Assembly (NCBI RefSeq): GCF_050436995.1
Contig: NC_134774.1
Location: 4,322,030 to 4,386,029 of the forward strand
Direction: 5' to 3'
Source: Anticarsia gemmatalis
Taxonomy: Eukaryota; Arthropoda; Insecta; Lepidoptera; Erebidae
Length of the DNA: 64,000 bases
A model generated the notes under the pieces. It made no database searches. It was not told the DNA's origin and saw nothing but the letters and a program-made list of their open reading frames with translations. A program made the translations under genes and the position numbers. Of the stretch, positions 54,250-64,000 are shown piece by piece. How positions within the stretch are numbered: the stretch's first letter is position 1; every line of letters begins with the position of its first letter.

Positions 54250-54459
54250 CTTTCTTCACAGTAAGGTGCAACGCAGACGACAGACTATCCTTGACGCACT
54301 TTTTAGTCTGTGAAAATAGAACTAACGCAATTATATGTAGTAACGCGCCGGACTTTATGCGCGTTGTGTGCGTTACTGCATATAATGGCATAAGTTCTCT
54401 TTTCACAGACTAAAAAGTGCGTCACGGATAATCCGTCGTCTGCGCTGCACCTAAGAAAG
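54250..54459 (+). mobile_element. Palindromic MITE-like element
   Basis: About 210 bp folds almost entirely on itself. The left arm starts ctttctt (54250-54256) and carries gtgcaacgcagacgac and gacgcactttttagtctg. The right arm holds their complements and ends aagaaag (54453-54459). A 7 nt insertion (cacagta) separates the left terminus from its aggtgc motif. No open frame is credible and no clean target-site duplication is visible, so the superfamily is unassigned. Confidence 0.65.
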
Positions 54460-57400
54460 TAAAGTAACAGTCAATAAATTGAGCCAATCCTAAAGTCTTG
54501 AAGTAAACGCACCAGAACGAGTGGTCTTTATTTAGTCAAATATCATCACAATGGACCATGACGTAATGTGTCAGAAATGTCCTGAAAAAATTTAAACGAT
54601 TCCTCTTTATAGATTTCATATAAAAAGCAAGAACATGACGTATTATACTACTTACTCATATATTCTATTATTCAGCACAAATATCCGACATAGATTTAGA
54701 GGCCGAACAAGTATTAAATTGAACTTGCCTCGATAAACTACATGGGTCTTAATTTAGGTAAATATCATCACAATGGACCATGACGTAATTTATCAGAAAC
54801 GTCCAGAAAAACTAAGGTACGTCCGGGAAACCTATCGCACGCGTCAGTAATTCAAGCTCAGCTCAGTGAGAATGAACCTTACGTAGTGGTCCCGGTAAGT
54901 GAAGTAATGTGAAACATAAACGCATTGGTCTTTATTTAATCAAATATCATCACAATAGACCATGACGTAATGTGTCAGAAGTGACCAGAAAATGCTCAGT
55001 ATGTGTGAAAGAGAAATTATCGCCCACGCTTCTAAGCGTTACATTAGTCTTAACTTTGTGAGGATCGAACTATACTACGGTCCGTGGGAGGAAAATAATG
55101 TGGAATATGAACGAATTAGGTCTTTATTCAATCAAATATCATCACAACGAGCCATGACATAATTTATCAGGAATGCTCGGAAAATATGCAGAATACCGTG
55201 TGAAATGATGTCGCTATAGTATACAGAACTACTACTATAAATCCTGAACGATGTCGAGAATTCAAGCTACGTGTCCACACACACGTGTGCCGCGGGAAGT
55301 AGTGGCGGGAGAATACAGAGTAGAAGAACCGCGGCGGAGCGTAGAAGCCTCTGAGGGATTCAGAAAAGAGTTCTTCAGTAGCATTTATGAGCAACGAGTT
55401 CAACTACTGGGAAATTATGTGAGTGAACAGAAAACCGAAAAATATAGTACAATTAGGAATTGGTCTTTATTCAATCAAATATCATCACAATGGACCATGA
55501 CGTAATATGTCAGGAATGTCCAGAAAATTTCCATATTATTTAGAAGCAAGCCTAAGCATAATATATATATTTATATTCCAAAATCGTTTAATATTATAAG
55601 CAAGTGCTCTATGGATGCTGCGTAACAACCTCGCCGGCAAATAACTAATTATTTGTGTAATTTGGTCTTTACTTAATTAAATATCATCACAATGGACCAT
55701 GACGTAATTTGTCAGTAATGTTCAGTAAACCCTAAGTATGTGTGAGAGAGATATTATCGCCCACGCATCTGAGCGTTACCCTAATTATCGACGGATACCC
55801 GAAAAATAATGTAACGACTCAACAGTGATCTCTGAAAACTGGTCTTTATTCAATCAAATATCATCACAATGGACCATGACGTAATATGTCAGAAATGTCC
55901 ATATATCCTATGATGATCATCAACATTTATAAAACTACAGTGGTCTTATAGTTTTAAAAGTGGTGAGTCAATGTGCTGGCAGATACTTCTGCTCCTTCTT
56001 TATATTGTTGAAGCCGCTATTAGGACCTATATGCTCAAGGCATGCAAACACTGATTCCACAATCCTTAAATGAATTTGGTCTTTATTCAATCAAATATCA
56101 TCACACCAGACCATGACGTAACGTGTCAGAAATGTCCAGAAAGTCTGTGTAATATAGAATAAACGTAGCTATGTATAGTGAGTAAGTTAATAGAAGTACA
56201 AGTTAGAGTGAGTGCTAACTGTGGGTGCAACTGAAAGCGACATTCAGTACCATTTCCTAAGACAAAATATTTTTGTAAATCTAGATGAATTATTGTGGTC
56301 TTTATTCAATTAATAATCAACACAATGGACCATGACGTAATAATGTCAGCAATGCCCACTCAGTAAATCTGCAAAACTTGTTTGTAGTGTATCATATAAA
56401 TAATGGATAAATAAAAGACTATCGTTTGTCAGCTAAGCACGGAGTACCACATCATTATCAACATATCTAAACTTTGGTTGCATATACCCTGAAAATGTTT
56501 GGTCTCTATTCAATCAAATATCATAACAATGGACCATGACGTAATATATCAGAAATGTCCAGAAAATCTATCGATGGAAACCTATTGATATAGATATTTT
56601 CGTCTATATTTCTTTGCTTAAACTAAAATATAAACTTTACCAGAAATGTCTATTGAAATCATATTTTAACTGAAGCTACCATTGCAGTGTATGAATCCCT
56701 TCACATAGAAATCATGTTAGCCTTTATAATTTATCACACGTATGTATGAGCAACAGAAATAAATCTAATATTATGAATACTGAACTTGTTGAGGGAAACG
56801 GGTCTTGATTTAGGTAAATATCATCACAATGGACCATGACGTAATTTGTCAGGAATGTCCAGAAAAACTATAGTATGACAGTGACGTGTATAAATGATCA
56901 AAAATCCACCTTAAATAGGATAAAAACGATCAATTAATTGCAACATATGGACCTAAAACCAGAGATTTTACTTATTTTGCTTTAAATAAGAGGTTGGTCT
57001 TTATTCAATCAAATATTATCACAATGGACCATGACGTAATTTATCAGAAATGTCCAGAAAAACGTGTACGTACAGCTTAAACACGGAGATAATCTTTGAA
57101 AGATATTCAGAAAGTCTACTGACTGCAAATGAGAGAGTAGTGTAGGACCTGCCTCTTGACTGGATGCTGGAGACAGCTGATCCTCCTCGTCTCATAAATA
57201 TGGACAGCAAGTTAAAGTTATTTGCATTTAAATAACATTGTTGTTCCAAAACCGTTTAATGTACAAGGCGGCTCTTGTACAGATACTGTAAGATGATCAG
57301 CAACCACCTCACTGACAAATAACTCATTATTTGTGTAATTTGGTCTTTACATCTATAATTTATCACACGTATGTATGAGCAACAGAAACAAATCAAATAA

Positions 57401-58601
57401 ATAATCTAAATAATCTGAAAACTTGATGAGGGAAACGGGTCTTGATTTAGGTAAATATCATCACACTGGACCATGACTTAATTTGTCAGGAATGTCCAGA
57501 AAATGATCTGCAAAGTTAAGACCTTTTAAAACTTCTATTATTCAGTAAAACAGAGACGTGACCTGAGGTTACAGGACACCATTTTTCGGAACTTGCCTTG
57601 ATTTTCTTCTTTTTGTCGTATGGTCAAGGGTTAGTGCCTTGATAAATAAAATGGATCTTGATTTAAATAAATATCATCACAATGGACCATGACGTAATTT
57701 ATCAGGAATGTCCAGAAAAACTGTGTCGTATGTTAGAACTGTATAAATGTATGCTAAGTAAGTTAATATTAGTACAAGTTAGAGTGAGTGCTTACTACAG
57801 GTTGACTGTCCCGGACCCTAGAGTTACCAGAAATGATAGTCCTATGAAAATATCAATTATGATCTTCTAGCTAAGGATAGTAAGAGATTATTTAACAGCT
57901 TAAGTAAACCCACGGAAACCATGTTTGTTAATTTTATTTAAAATTGGTCTTTATTCAGTTAAATATCATCACAATGGATCATGACGTAATGTGTCAGAAA
58001 TGTCCACTTATTATTTTAATACTTGAATAATCTTATAATTAATATGGAATGTTTACTCTGTGTATTTGTTATAACAAAGTCAAACCATGACTATAAGTTA
58101 TTACACAGAAATATACGCATACATATTCCCTATTTACGCTCACGTTACAATACTAACGTTCTCCCACATTATTAATGCTATTACTATATTACCTTCTTCT
58201 ATGTAAAGTGCTGAACTTGTAATTCATACATAAGTGGGTCTTGATTTATGTAAATATCATCACATTGGACCATGACGAAAATTGTCAGGAATGTCCAGAA
58301 AAACTTTGTTATACATTAATCCTTAATTTAGAGATCATCTTCGAAGGGTATCCAGTAAGACTATTGACCACTAAAGATGGAGAAGGAGTTCGGAACCTAC
58401 GTTTTAACAGGATGCTGGAGACAGCTGATCCACCTCGACTCATGAATATGGACAGCTTAATCTCCGGAGCAATGAGGACGATGAAGAAACAGTGTCTGTG
58501 TACAACGAGGATCATAGCTGTAAAATACCCATCAAAAACAAACCACTAACGCAAAACCCAATAACCCAAAATGTTATCACTCAACAGTGAACTCTGAACA
58601 A

Positions 58602-59315
58602 CTGGTCTTTATTTAATTAAATATCATCACAATGGACCATGACGTAATATATCAGAAATGCCCAGAAAATCTTAATTGTTAAATGTGATAATAAAATGTA
58701 CAAATAATCATGAATAATGATAGAGAACCACAATCAATTACAATATTTTAATCAAAATATGAGATACACGTTGTAAGAATGTGTCAGAAATGTCCAGAAA
58801 ATATGAGACATGTCTTCTTACTACTTTTTATTAATGCAGTTAGATTTTGACATATTATAATTCGGAAACGTTAAAATCCCCATCATTCAGCACGGCATTC
58901 AAATGAATAAGCCAATTAAGATGTTATTCTAAACTTGTCTTAATTAACGAAATGGGTCTTGATTCAGGTAAATATCATCACAATGGACCATGACGTAATG
59001 TGTCAGAAATGTCCAGAAAACCCCAAAATATCTTTAATTACTTTCTATGAGTGTAAACTTACTGCTCCTTCACAGACATTTTACAAAGTTCATCTCTCAC
59101 GCGAAATGAGATCAAACTACATGCTTTATTAAATTTTCATGTGTTTAATCAATCGAAGGTTCAACTTGATGAATAATACATGCAATCGACTGACTTTATA
59201 TTATCTCTCATCTTCTCGGTACCATTATGTAAATTGACAAACGAAATGGGTCTTGATTTAGGTAAATATCATTACATTGGACCATGACGTAATTTGACAG
59301 AAATGTCCAGAAATG
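58602..59315 (+). repeat. Segmental duplicate of 43251-43980
   Basis: Partner of 43251-43980, with small indels. It lies just before the start of the second copy of the large repeat. Confidence 0.75.
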
Positions 59316-59568
59316 CTATAATGTTCAGTATGACAGTGATGTGTATAAATCGTCATTTTGATAACAACAAAACACAAACACACATAAGGATACATTCTCC
59401 TATATACATATTACATGTATTTGAGTGCATAAATATTGCAATAAAAGCAAACCGACCATGACGTTTTAGTCAGAAATATTCAAATAACTGTTATTCACAT
59501 TTAACAAACTATTTTTGTCATACAATGGTCTTTATTTAATCAAATATCATCACAATGGACCATGACGT

Positions 59569-62168
59569 AATGTGTCAGAAATGTCCAGAAAGTAGTAAAA
59601 AGTATGCTACTAAAGTGAATAAATTGTGAAAACTTTTGAGTATTCGTACCAAGACAATTTTCAATAAACCTGAAACATGAATTTGGCCTTTATTTAATCA
59701 AATATCATCACAATGGACCATGACGTAATGTATCACAAATATCCAGAAAATGTAAGATTGTTCGAAAACATTGAGAAAATCTTTTTTTTTTTTTTTTTAT
59801 AACCCATATCTGTCCCACTGCAGGGCAAGGGTCTCCTTCCCAAACGAAGGGGAGGGTTTAGGCCTTGAGTCCACCACGCTGGCCAAGTGCGGGTTGGGGA
59901 CTTTGCATGCCCTCAATAAATGTATTAAACAAATTTTAGGCATGCAAGGTTTCCTCACGATGTTTTCCTTCACCGTTAGAGCAAGTGATAATTATTTCTA
60001 ATACACACATAACTTCGAAAAGTCATTGGTGTGTTGCCTCGGATTCGAACCTGCGACCACTTGCGTGGGAGGTGCCAACTTAAACCACTCGGCTAACCAA
60101 TCTTACAAAGGAATAAAATCTAGCTGTAGAACTAGACTCAGAATTTGCCATTCATAAATTCCATGAAAGAAAAAAAAAGGTCTTGATTTAAGTAAATATC
60201 ATCACAATGGACCATGACGTTATGTGTCAGAAATGTCCAGAAAAAAACTGTGTTGTGTATTGTAACCATATGGTATAATGCAATGGACCATGACGTAATG
60301 TGCCTGGAACGTCCAGAAAAATAGTGTAAACAGCCTCTCCCGCATTCTCAACTATCCGAGTAAATTAAGCCAAAACAAAATGGTTGAAAGACATCGCTTC
60401 ACATCGCTCAAAGTTAGCTTCATGCACAATCAGGATCGTACCAGACAAATAGCGTCCGATAGGTAGATGCCATATGTAAATCTAATGATGTTTGTAAAAT
60501 TTATTGCAAACATGGTCTTTATTCAATTAAATATCATCACAATGGACCATGACGTAATATATCAGAAATGTTCAGCAAGTTTTAAACGAGTTCTCATTCT
60601 ACAATAAAGCAAAATCATCACATATTATGATTAAAAATGTCAGAAACTTTTAAAACACTTTTCAGCTAGCGTACCCAATACCTAACCATTTTAATGAACT
60701 TGATAAACGAAAAGAGTCTTGATTTATGTAAATATCATCACAATGGACCATGACGTAATGTGTCAGGAATATCCATAAAATGTAAGATGGTTCGCAAACG
60801 TTGAGAAACTCTTACAACGGAGACTGAACTAGAAATGAACCGATATTCAGAATTTGAACCTTGTTAAATGAAATGGGTCTTGATTTATGTATATATCATC
60901 ACAATGGACCATGACGTAATGCATCAGAAATGTCCAGAAAAATCGTAATAATTATTTTCAAAACTTTTCATTGTCAGCATTTAATGTCCAGTAAATATTA
61001 AAGGTGTACTCTTTCCACATTTCATTAATACCAAGATCATGACATATTATTAGTCAAACGTATTCAGCAACTTTAAAACATTATTAAGCGCGCACATTGA
61101 AAAGTTAAACTGAAGCATTATATTGAACTTGATGAATGAAATGGGTCTTGATTTAAGTAAATATCATCACAATGAACCATGACGTAATGTGTCAGGAATG
61201 TCCAGAAAACTATGTTGTATACTGAAATCGTCGAATTGCATAAATAGTTAGTAAGTAATATTAGTACAAGTTAGCGTGAGCGCTTACTCCGGGGTGACTG
61301 CCGCTGTCATCAGAAATGGCAGTCACGTGGAAGACATCAATTGTGAATATTTCGATAAGAATTTAAACAATAATTAAACAACAATATCTTTAAACACGTA
61401 ATTAACTCACACTCGCAAATTAGCAGCCTTGCAGTGAAACATGTGGACTGGAGACGTTTTGAAACGCAACAAGTGCACCGGTGTAAAGACTGAGATACTT
61501 GTCGACAAACGATTGTGGTCTTTATTCAATTAAAAATCATCACAACTGAAGTGAATAAATTGTGAAAACATTTGAGTATTCCTACCAACACCATTTTGAT
61601 TCATGCCCGAAACATGAATTTGGTCTTTATTCAATTAAATATCATCACAATGCATCAGACGTAATTTATCAGAAATATCCAGAAAATATCGGACATATGT
61701 TTTCAGTCACCGTTCAGTCTGAAACTATAAACTTCGCTTCTTAAATATACAACCCTAAAATTGCATTTGAACTTGCATTGCAATCGCATAAAGATACAGT
61801 ACAGAAAATCATATTGTAATTAAACACTACTAAGTTGGTCTTTATTCAATCAAATATCGTCACAATGGACCATGACGTAATGTATCAGAAATGTCCAGGA
61901 AAAATGTAATACTATTAAGAATCGTAACTTTATAAATCGGTAGGTATAAAATTAAAGAAACAACATATTATTTTTATGTTCATCATATGACAAATTCATC
62001 GTTACTGGCAATACATTTAAAGTTGTTAGTACGTTTGCAGTAATCTATCGGAGAAGTCAGAAATATCGAGAACAACTTTTTAGCTCATTTTAACCGTAAA
62101 AATCTGTAAATGGTAAGTAAGTTAATATTACTACAAGTCAGAGTACTTACAATGTAAAGTTAACTATC
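59569..62168 (+). repeat. Core-spacer array, block 7 (copy of block 1)
   Basis: Cores sit at the positions of block 1 plus 59,568: about 59685, 60180, 60282 (half), 60513, 60716, 60874, 61144, 61517, 61623 and 61837. The content is that of positions 1-2600. Confidence 0.9.
59784..60098 (-). mobile_element. tRNA-derived SINE, copy 2 (duplicate of 216-530)
   Basis: This is the same SINE as at 216-530, carried in the second copy of the large repeat. The A box, B box, 17-T tail and target-site duplication match. It was copied with the block and is not an independent insertion. Confidence 0.85.
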
Positions 62169-63193
62169 TGTAGAGGAACGAGGTGATCATGTTCCTCCAA
62201 CACAAAGGGAGGATCCTCCGACCAGGCGAGTTGATCGTGCCTGGTGGGCCTAGGCTGCCCGACGGTTGTAGTCGGGAACTTGTATATATAGTCAGTTGCA
62301 GTGCAAACTTCGATAGCGCGATCTAGGACTTGTGACGTCAGTCACACTGCGCGTGGTGGTCGGTTGCGCGCTGGTCCCAGTAGATGTCGCTGTATGTAGC
62401 GAGCCGCTACATCACTCCCCTTCAGACCGTAGGTCGATCCTCTCTTCATGTCAGTCAGTCTCTCCAGTGCCATGCATTGATGAGTTCCAGTGAGTCGGAA
62501 CTCGAATTCCGCTAGTCCCAGTGAGTCGGAACTGTATGCCGCTAGTCCCAGTGAGTCGGAACTGTATGCCGCAAGTCCCGGTGAGTCGGAACTGTATGCC
62601 GCTAACTCCAGTGAGTCGGAGAGGTGCGGTGTGCGGTGTGCGGTGAAGTGTCCCCAGTGAGTCGGGGCGAGGTGCTTGTTGTCTGCGGTGAGTCGAGACG
62701 AAGCGTTGCGGTGCCCTGGGTGCGTCAGAGTAGCGTGACGATGATGCCCAGGTTGGATGCCGCTGAGGCCGTAGGGTATGCCAGTCATGTGCGTGAGCGA
62801 CATGTTCGTGGAGTGCCCTGGTGTGGCCGAAGATGCTGGCTGGGGTTGTACGACTGCTGCTGTAGGAGTGAGGAGTGATGAGGGTGCGAAGGTTTGCTGC
62901 TGCTGGTCTGCTCTTCGTGAAGGCTGCTACCAATCACGTCGGGGTCACCACTGTGGAGGAACGAGGTGATCATGTCCTCCAACACAAAGGGAGGATCCTC
63001 CGACCAGGCGAGTTGATCGTGCCTGGTGGGCCTAGGCTGCCCGACTGTTGTAGTCGGGAACTTGTATATATAGTCAGTTGCAGTGCAAACTTCGATAGCG
63101 CGATCTAGGACTTGTGACGTCAGTCACACTGGGCGTGGTGGTCGGTTGCGCGCTGGTCCCAGTAGATGTCGCTGTATGTAGCGAGCCGCTACA
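62169..63193 (+). mobile_element. TRIM-like LTR element, copy 2 (duplicate of 2601-3625)
   Basis: This is the same element in the second copy of the large repeat, with LTRs at 62169-62411 and 62952-63193 and the same TATC target-site duplication. It was copied by the block duplication and is not a second insertion. Confidence 0.8.
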
Positions 63194-64000
63194 TATCTAA
63201 CGTTATATTTTCAGTAAGCCTGAATACAATAATTTAACAACACTAGGAACTCTGCATCCAAAATTTCCATATTATGTTCAATATGTGTCTGAAAAACTGG
63301 TCTTTATTTAATCAATTATCATAACAATGGACCATGACGTAATGTGTCAGAAATGTCCAGAAAATGTTCTGCAACGTTAAGAAACTCTTAAAACTTCGAT
63401 TATTCAGAAAAAAGAGGCGCAAACTTGTCTTGATAAATTAAATGGGTCTTGATTTATGTAAATTTGTGATTTACGGAAATGTCCAGAAAACGTTAATTGC
63501 ATATTAAGCCTAAAGACGGAGATCATCCTCGACCAACATCTAGATAGAGAATTGACCTATCGAAGGATAAATATCTTGTAGGTCAAACTACATCATCGAG
63601 GATGACGTAAAGACGTATTAATGTTCATTAGAGATTCTTCTGTATTATAGAAATACACTGAGTTAGAACGCTTCTGAACAACACACACATAACATACGAT
63701 ATTGCCATATAGCATTAGGTAATTTATATTATTCAGTATGAAAACATGGTCTTTATTCAAATAAATATCATCACAATGGACCATGACTTAATTTATCAGA
63801 AATGTCCAGAAAACTGTGTTGTATATCATAACCGCAGAAATGTACAGTAAATGAGTTATTATTAGTACAAGTTAGAGTGAGTGCTTACTACAGGGTGACT
63901 GTCCCGGACACTAGTGTCAACAGAAACGACAGTCACATGCGATAACCATTTGTGACCATCTCGTTAAAAGATCTATGATATTATTGAACACCACTCTGTT
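63194..64000 (+). repeat. Core-spacer array, block 8 (copy of 3626-4432)
   Basis: Cores are near 63299B, 63445A (core cut) and 63748B. The window ends inside the hairpin-bearing spacer that follows the last core. Nothing else is visible. Confidence 0.9.

Larger units (their letters stand above)
51360..59568 (+). repeat. Core-spacer array, block 6
   Basis: Cores near 51421B, 51549A, 51718A, 51879B, 52188B, 52620B, 52769A (core cut), 53070B, 53162A, 53251A, 53567B, 53916B, 54114A, 54523B, 54745A, 54927B, 55119B, 55461B, 55665B, 55840B, 56078B, 56297B, 56504B, 56801A, 56996B, 57343 (leader only), 57440A, 57656A, 57944B, 58238A, 58602B, 58774 (3' half), 58957A, 59249A and 59527B. All are on the + strand. 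53,070-53,251 has three cores within 190 bp, the tightest spacing in the window. No host gene is supported. Confidence 0.9.
59569..64000 (+). repeat. Second copy of the 59,568-bp-offset repeat
   Basis: This copy matches positions 1-4432, starting inside a core (aatgtgtcagaaatg) and running to the window end. It contains its own SINE, LTR element and array cores. Identity looks complete by eye, including homopolymer length. That is far closer than any other pair of duplicated blocks in the window, all of which show scattered substitutions and indels. Confidence 0.95.

Noticed and set aside
1..64000. CRISPR-like array (repeat-spacer layout)
   Set aside because: The cores vary in sequence, spacers range from about 50 to over 300 bp and are themselves repeated families, no cas genes are present, and the transposons are lepidopteran. 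The resemblance is only in layout.
1..64000. Array of small peptide genes starting at the core ATG (MDHDVMCQKCPE with a CxxC)
   Set aside because: The ATG has a fair start context and the frame is shared, but it runs into unrelated spacer sequence with early stops. Changes in the core include many that alter residues (Asp to Asn, Cys to Tyr, Pro to Ser). Shared frames follow from shared DNA.
1..64000. Telomeric, rDNA, histone or multi-copy structural RNA locus
   Set aside because: No TTAGG runs, no rRNA-like GC-rich blocks and no histone frames are visible; the only tRNA-like parts are SINE heads.
1..64000. Sex-chromosome (W) piRNA precursor for sex determination
   Set aside because: A repeated, strand-biased, transposon-rich locus would fit, but nothing here shows sex linkage, transcription or a target gene match, so it is not claimed.

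Overview
This window looks like lepidopteran nuclear DNA with no credible host protein-coding gene. The organism call rests on the transposable elements: tRNA-derived SINEs of types common in moths and butterflies, a short RTE-like LINE 3' end, and a Dong/R4-type retrotransposon fragment lying in a TAA microsatellite. Apart from transposon remnants, open frames are short, AT-rich and not conserved between paralogous copies.

The dominant feature is a one-directional array. A conserved core of about 65-70 bp recurs about 220 times in 59.6 kb, always on the + strand, separated by AT-rich spacers of roughly 50-330 bp. Each core has a leader box (B class ggtctttattcaatc, A class gggtcttgattta), then atatcatcacaatgg, then accatgacgtaatgtg, then tcagaaatgtccagaaa. 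A-class cores also carry a conserved upstream segment (cttgataaacgaaatg) and read GTAAAT where B-class cores read TCAAAT or TTAAAT. The core's 3' half can fold into a two-part hairpin, and some variant copies change both sides of a stem together. Spacers fall into recurring families that appear beside different neighbours, as if units had been shuffled by recombination through the cores.

Layout: 1-2600 array with a minus-strand SINE; 2601-3625 a 1 kb LTR-flanked non-autonomous element (TRIM-like); 3626 to about 38,900 almost continuous array with a few small insertions; about 38,900-43,240 foreign DNA (LINE-like 3' end, Dong-like fragment, unrecognised sequence, 1.83 kb foldback transposon); 43,241-49,580 array with a SINE at 44.7 kb; 49,580-51,359 SINE debris and a 1.45 kb near-perfect palindrome; 51,360-59,568 array. 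From 59,569 to the end the sequence repeats positions 1-4432 at a constant offset of 59,568, with no indel, including a 17-T homopolymer. The locus is therefore a tandem array with a period near 59.6 kb, a circular molecule read past its origin, or an assembly overlap.

The function of the array is unknown. Readings that fit include a complex higher-order satellite, a long non-coding or piRNA-type precursor with repeated hairpins, or a dense array of bZIP-type (TGACGTAA) binding sites. The sequence alone does not decide between them. Core positions below were read by eye and are good to about 5 bp.
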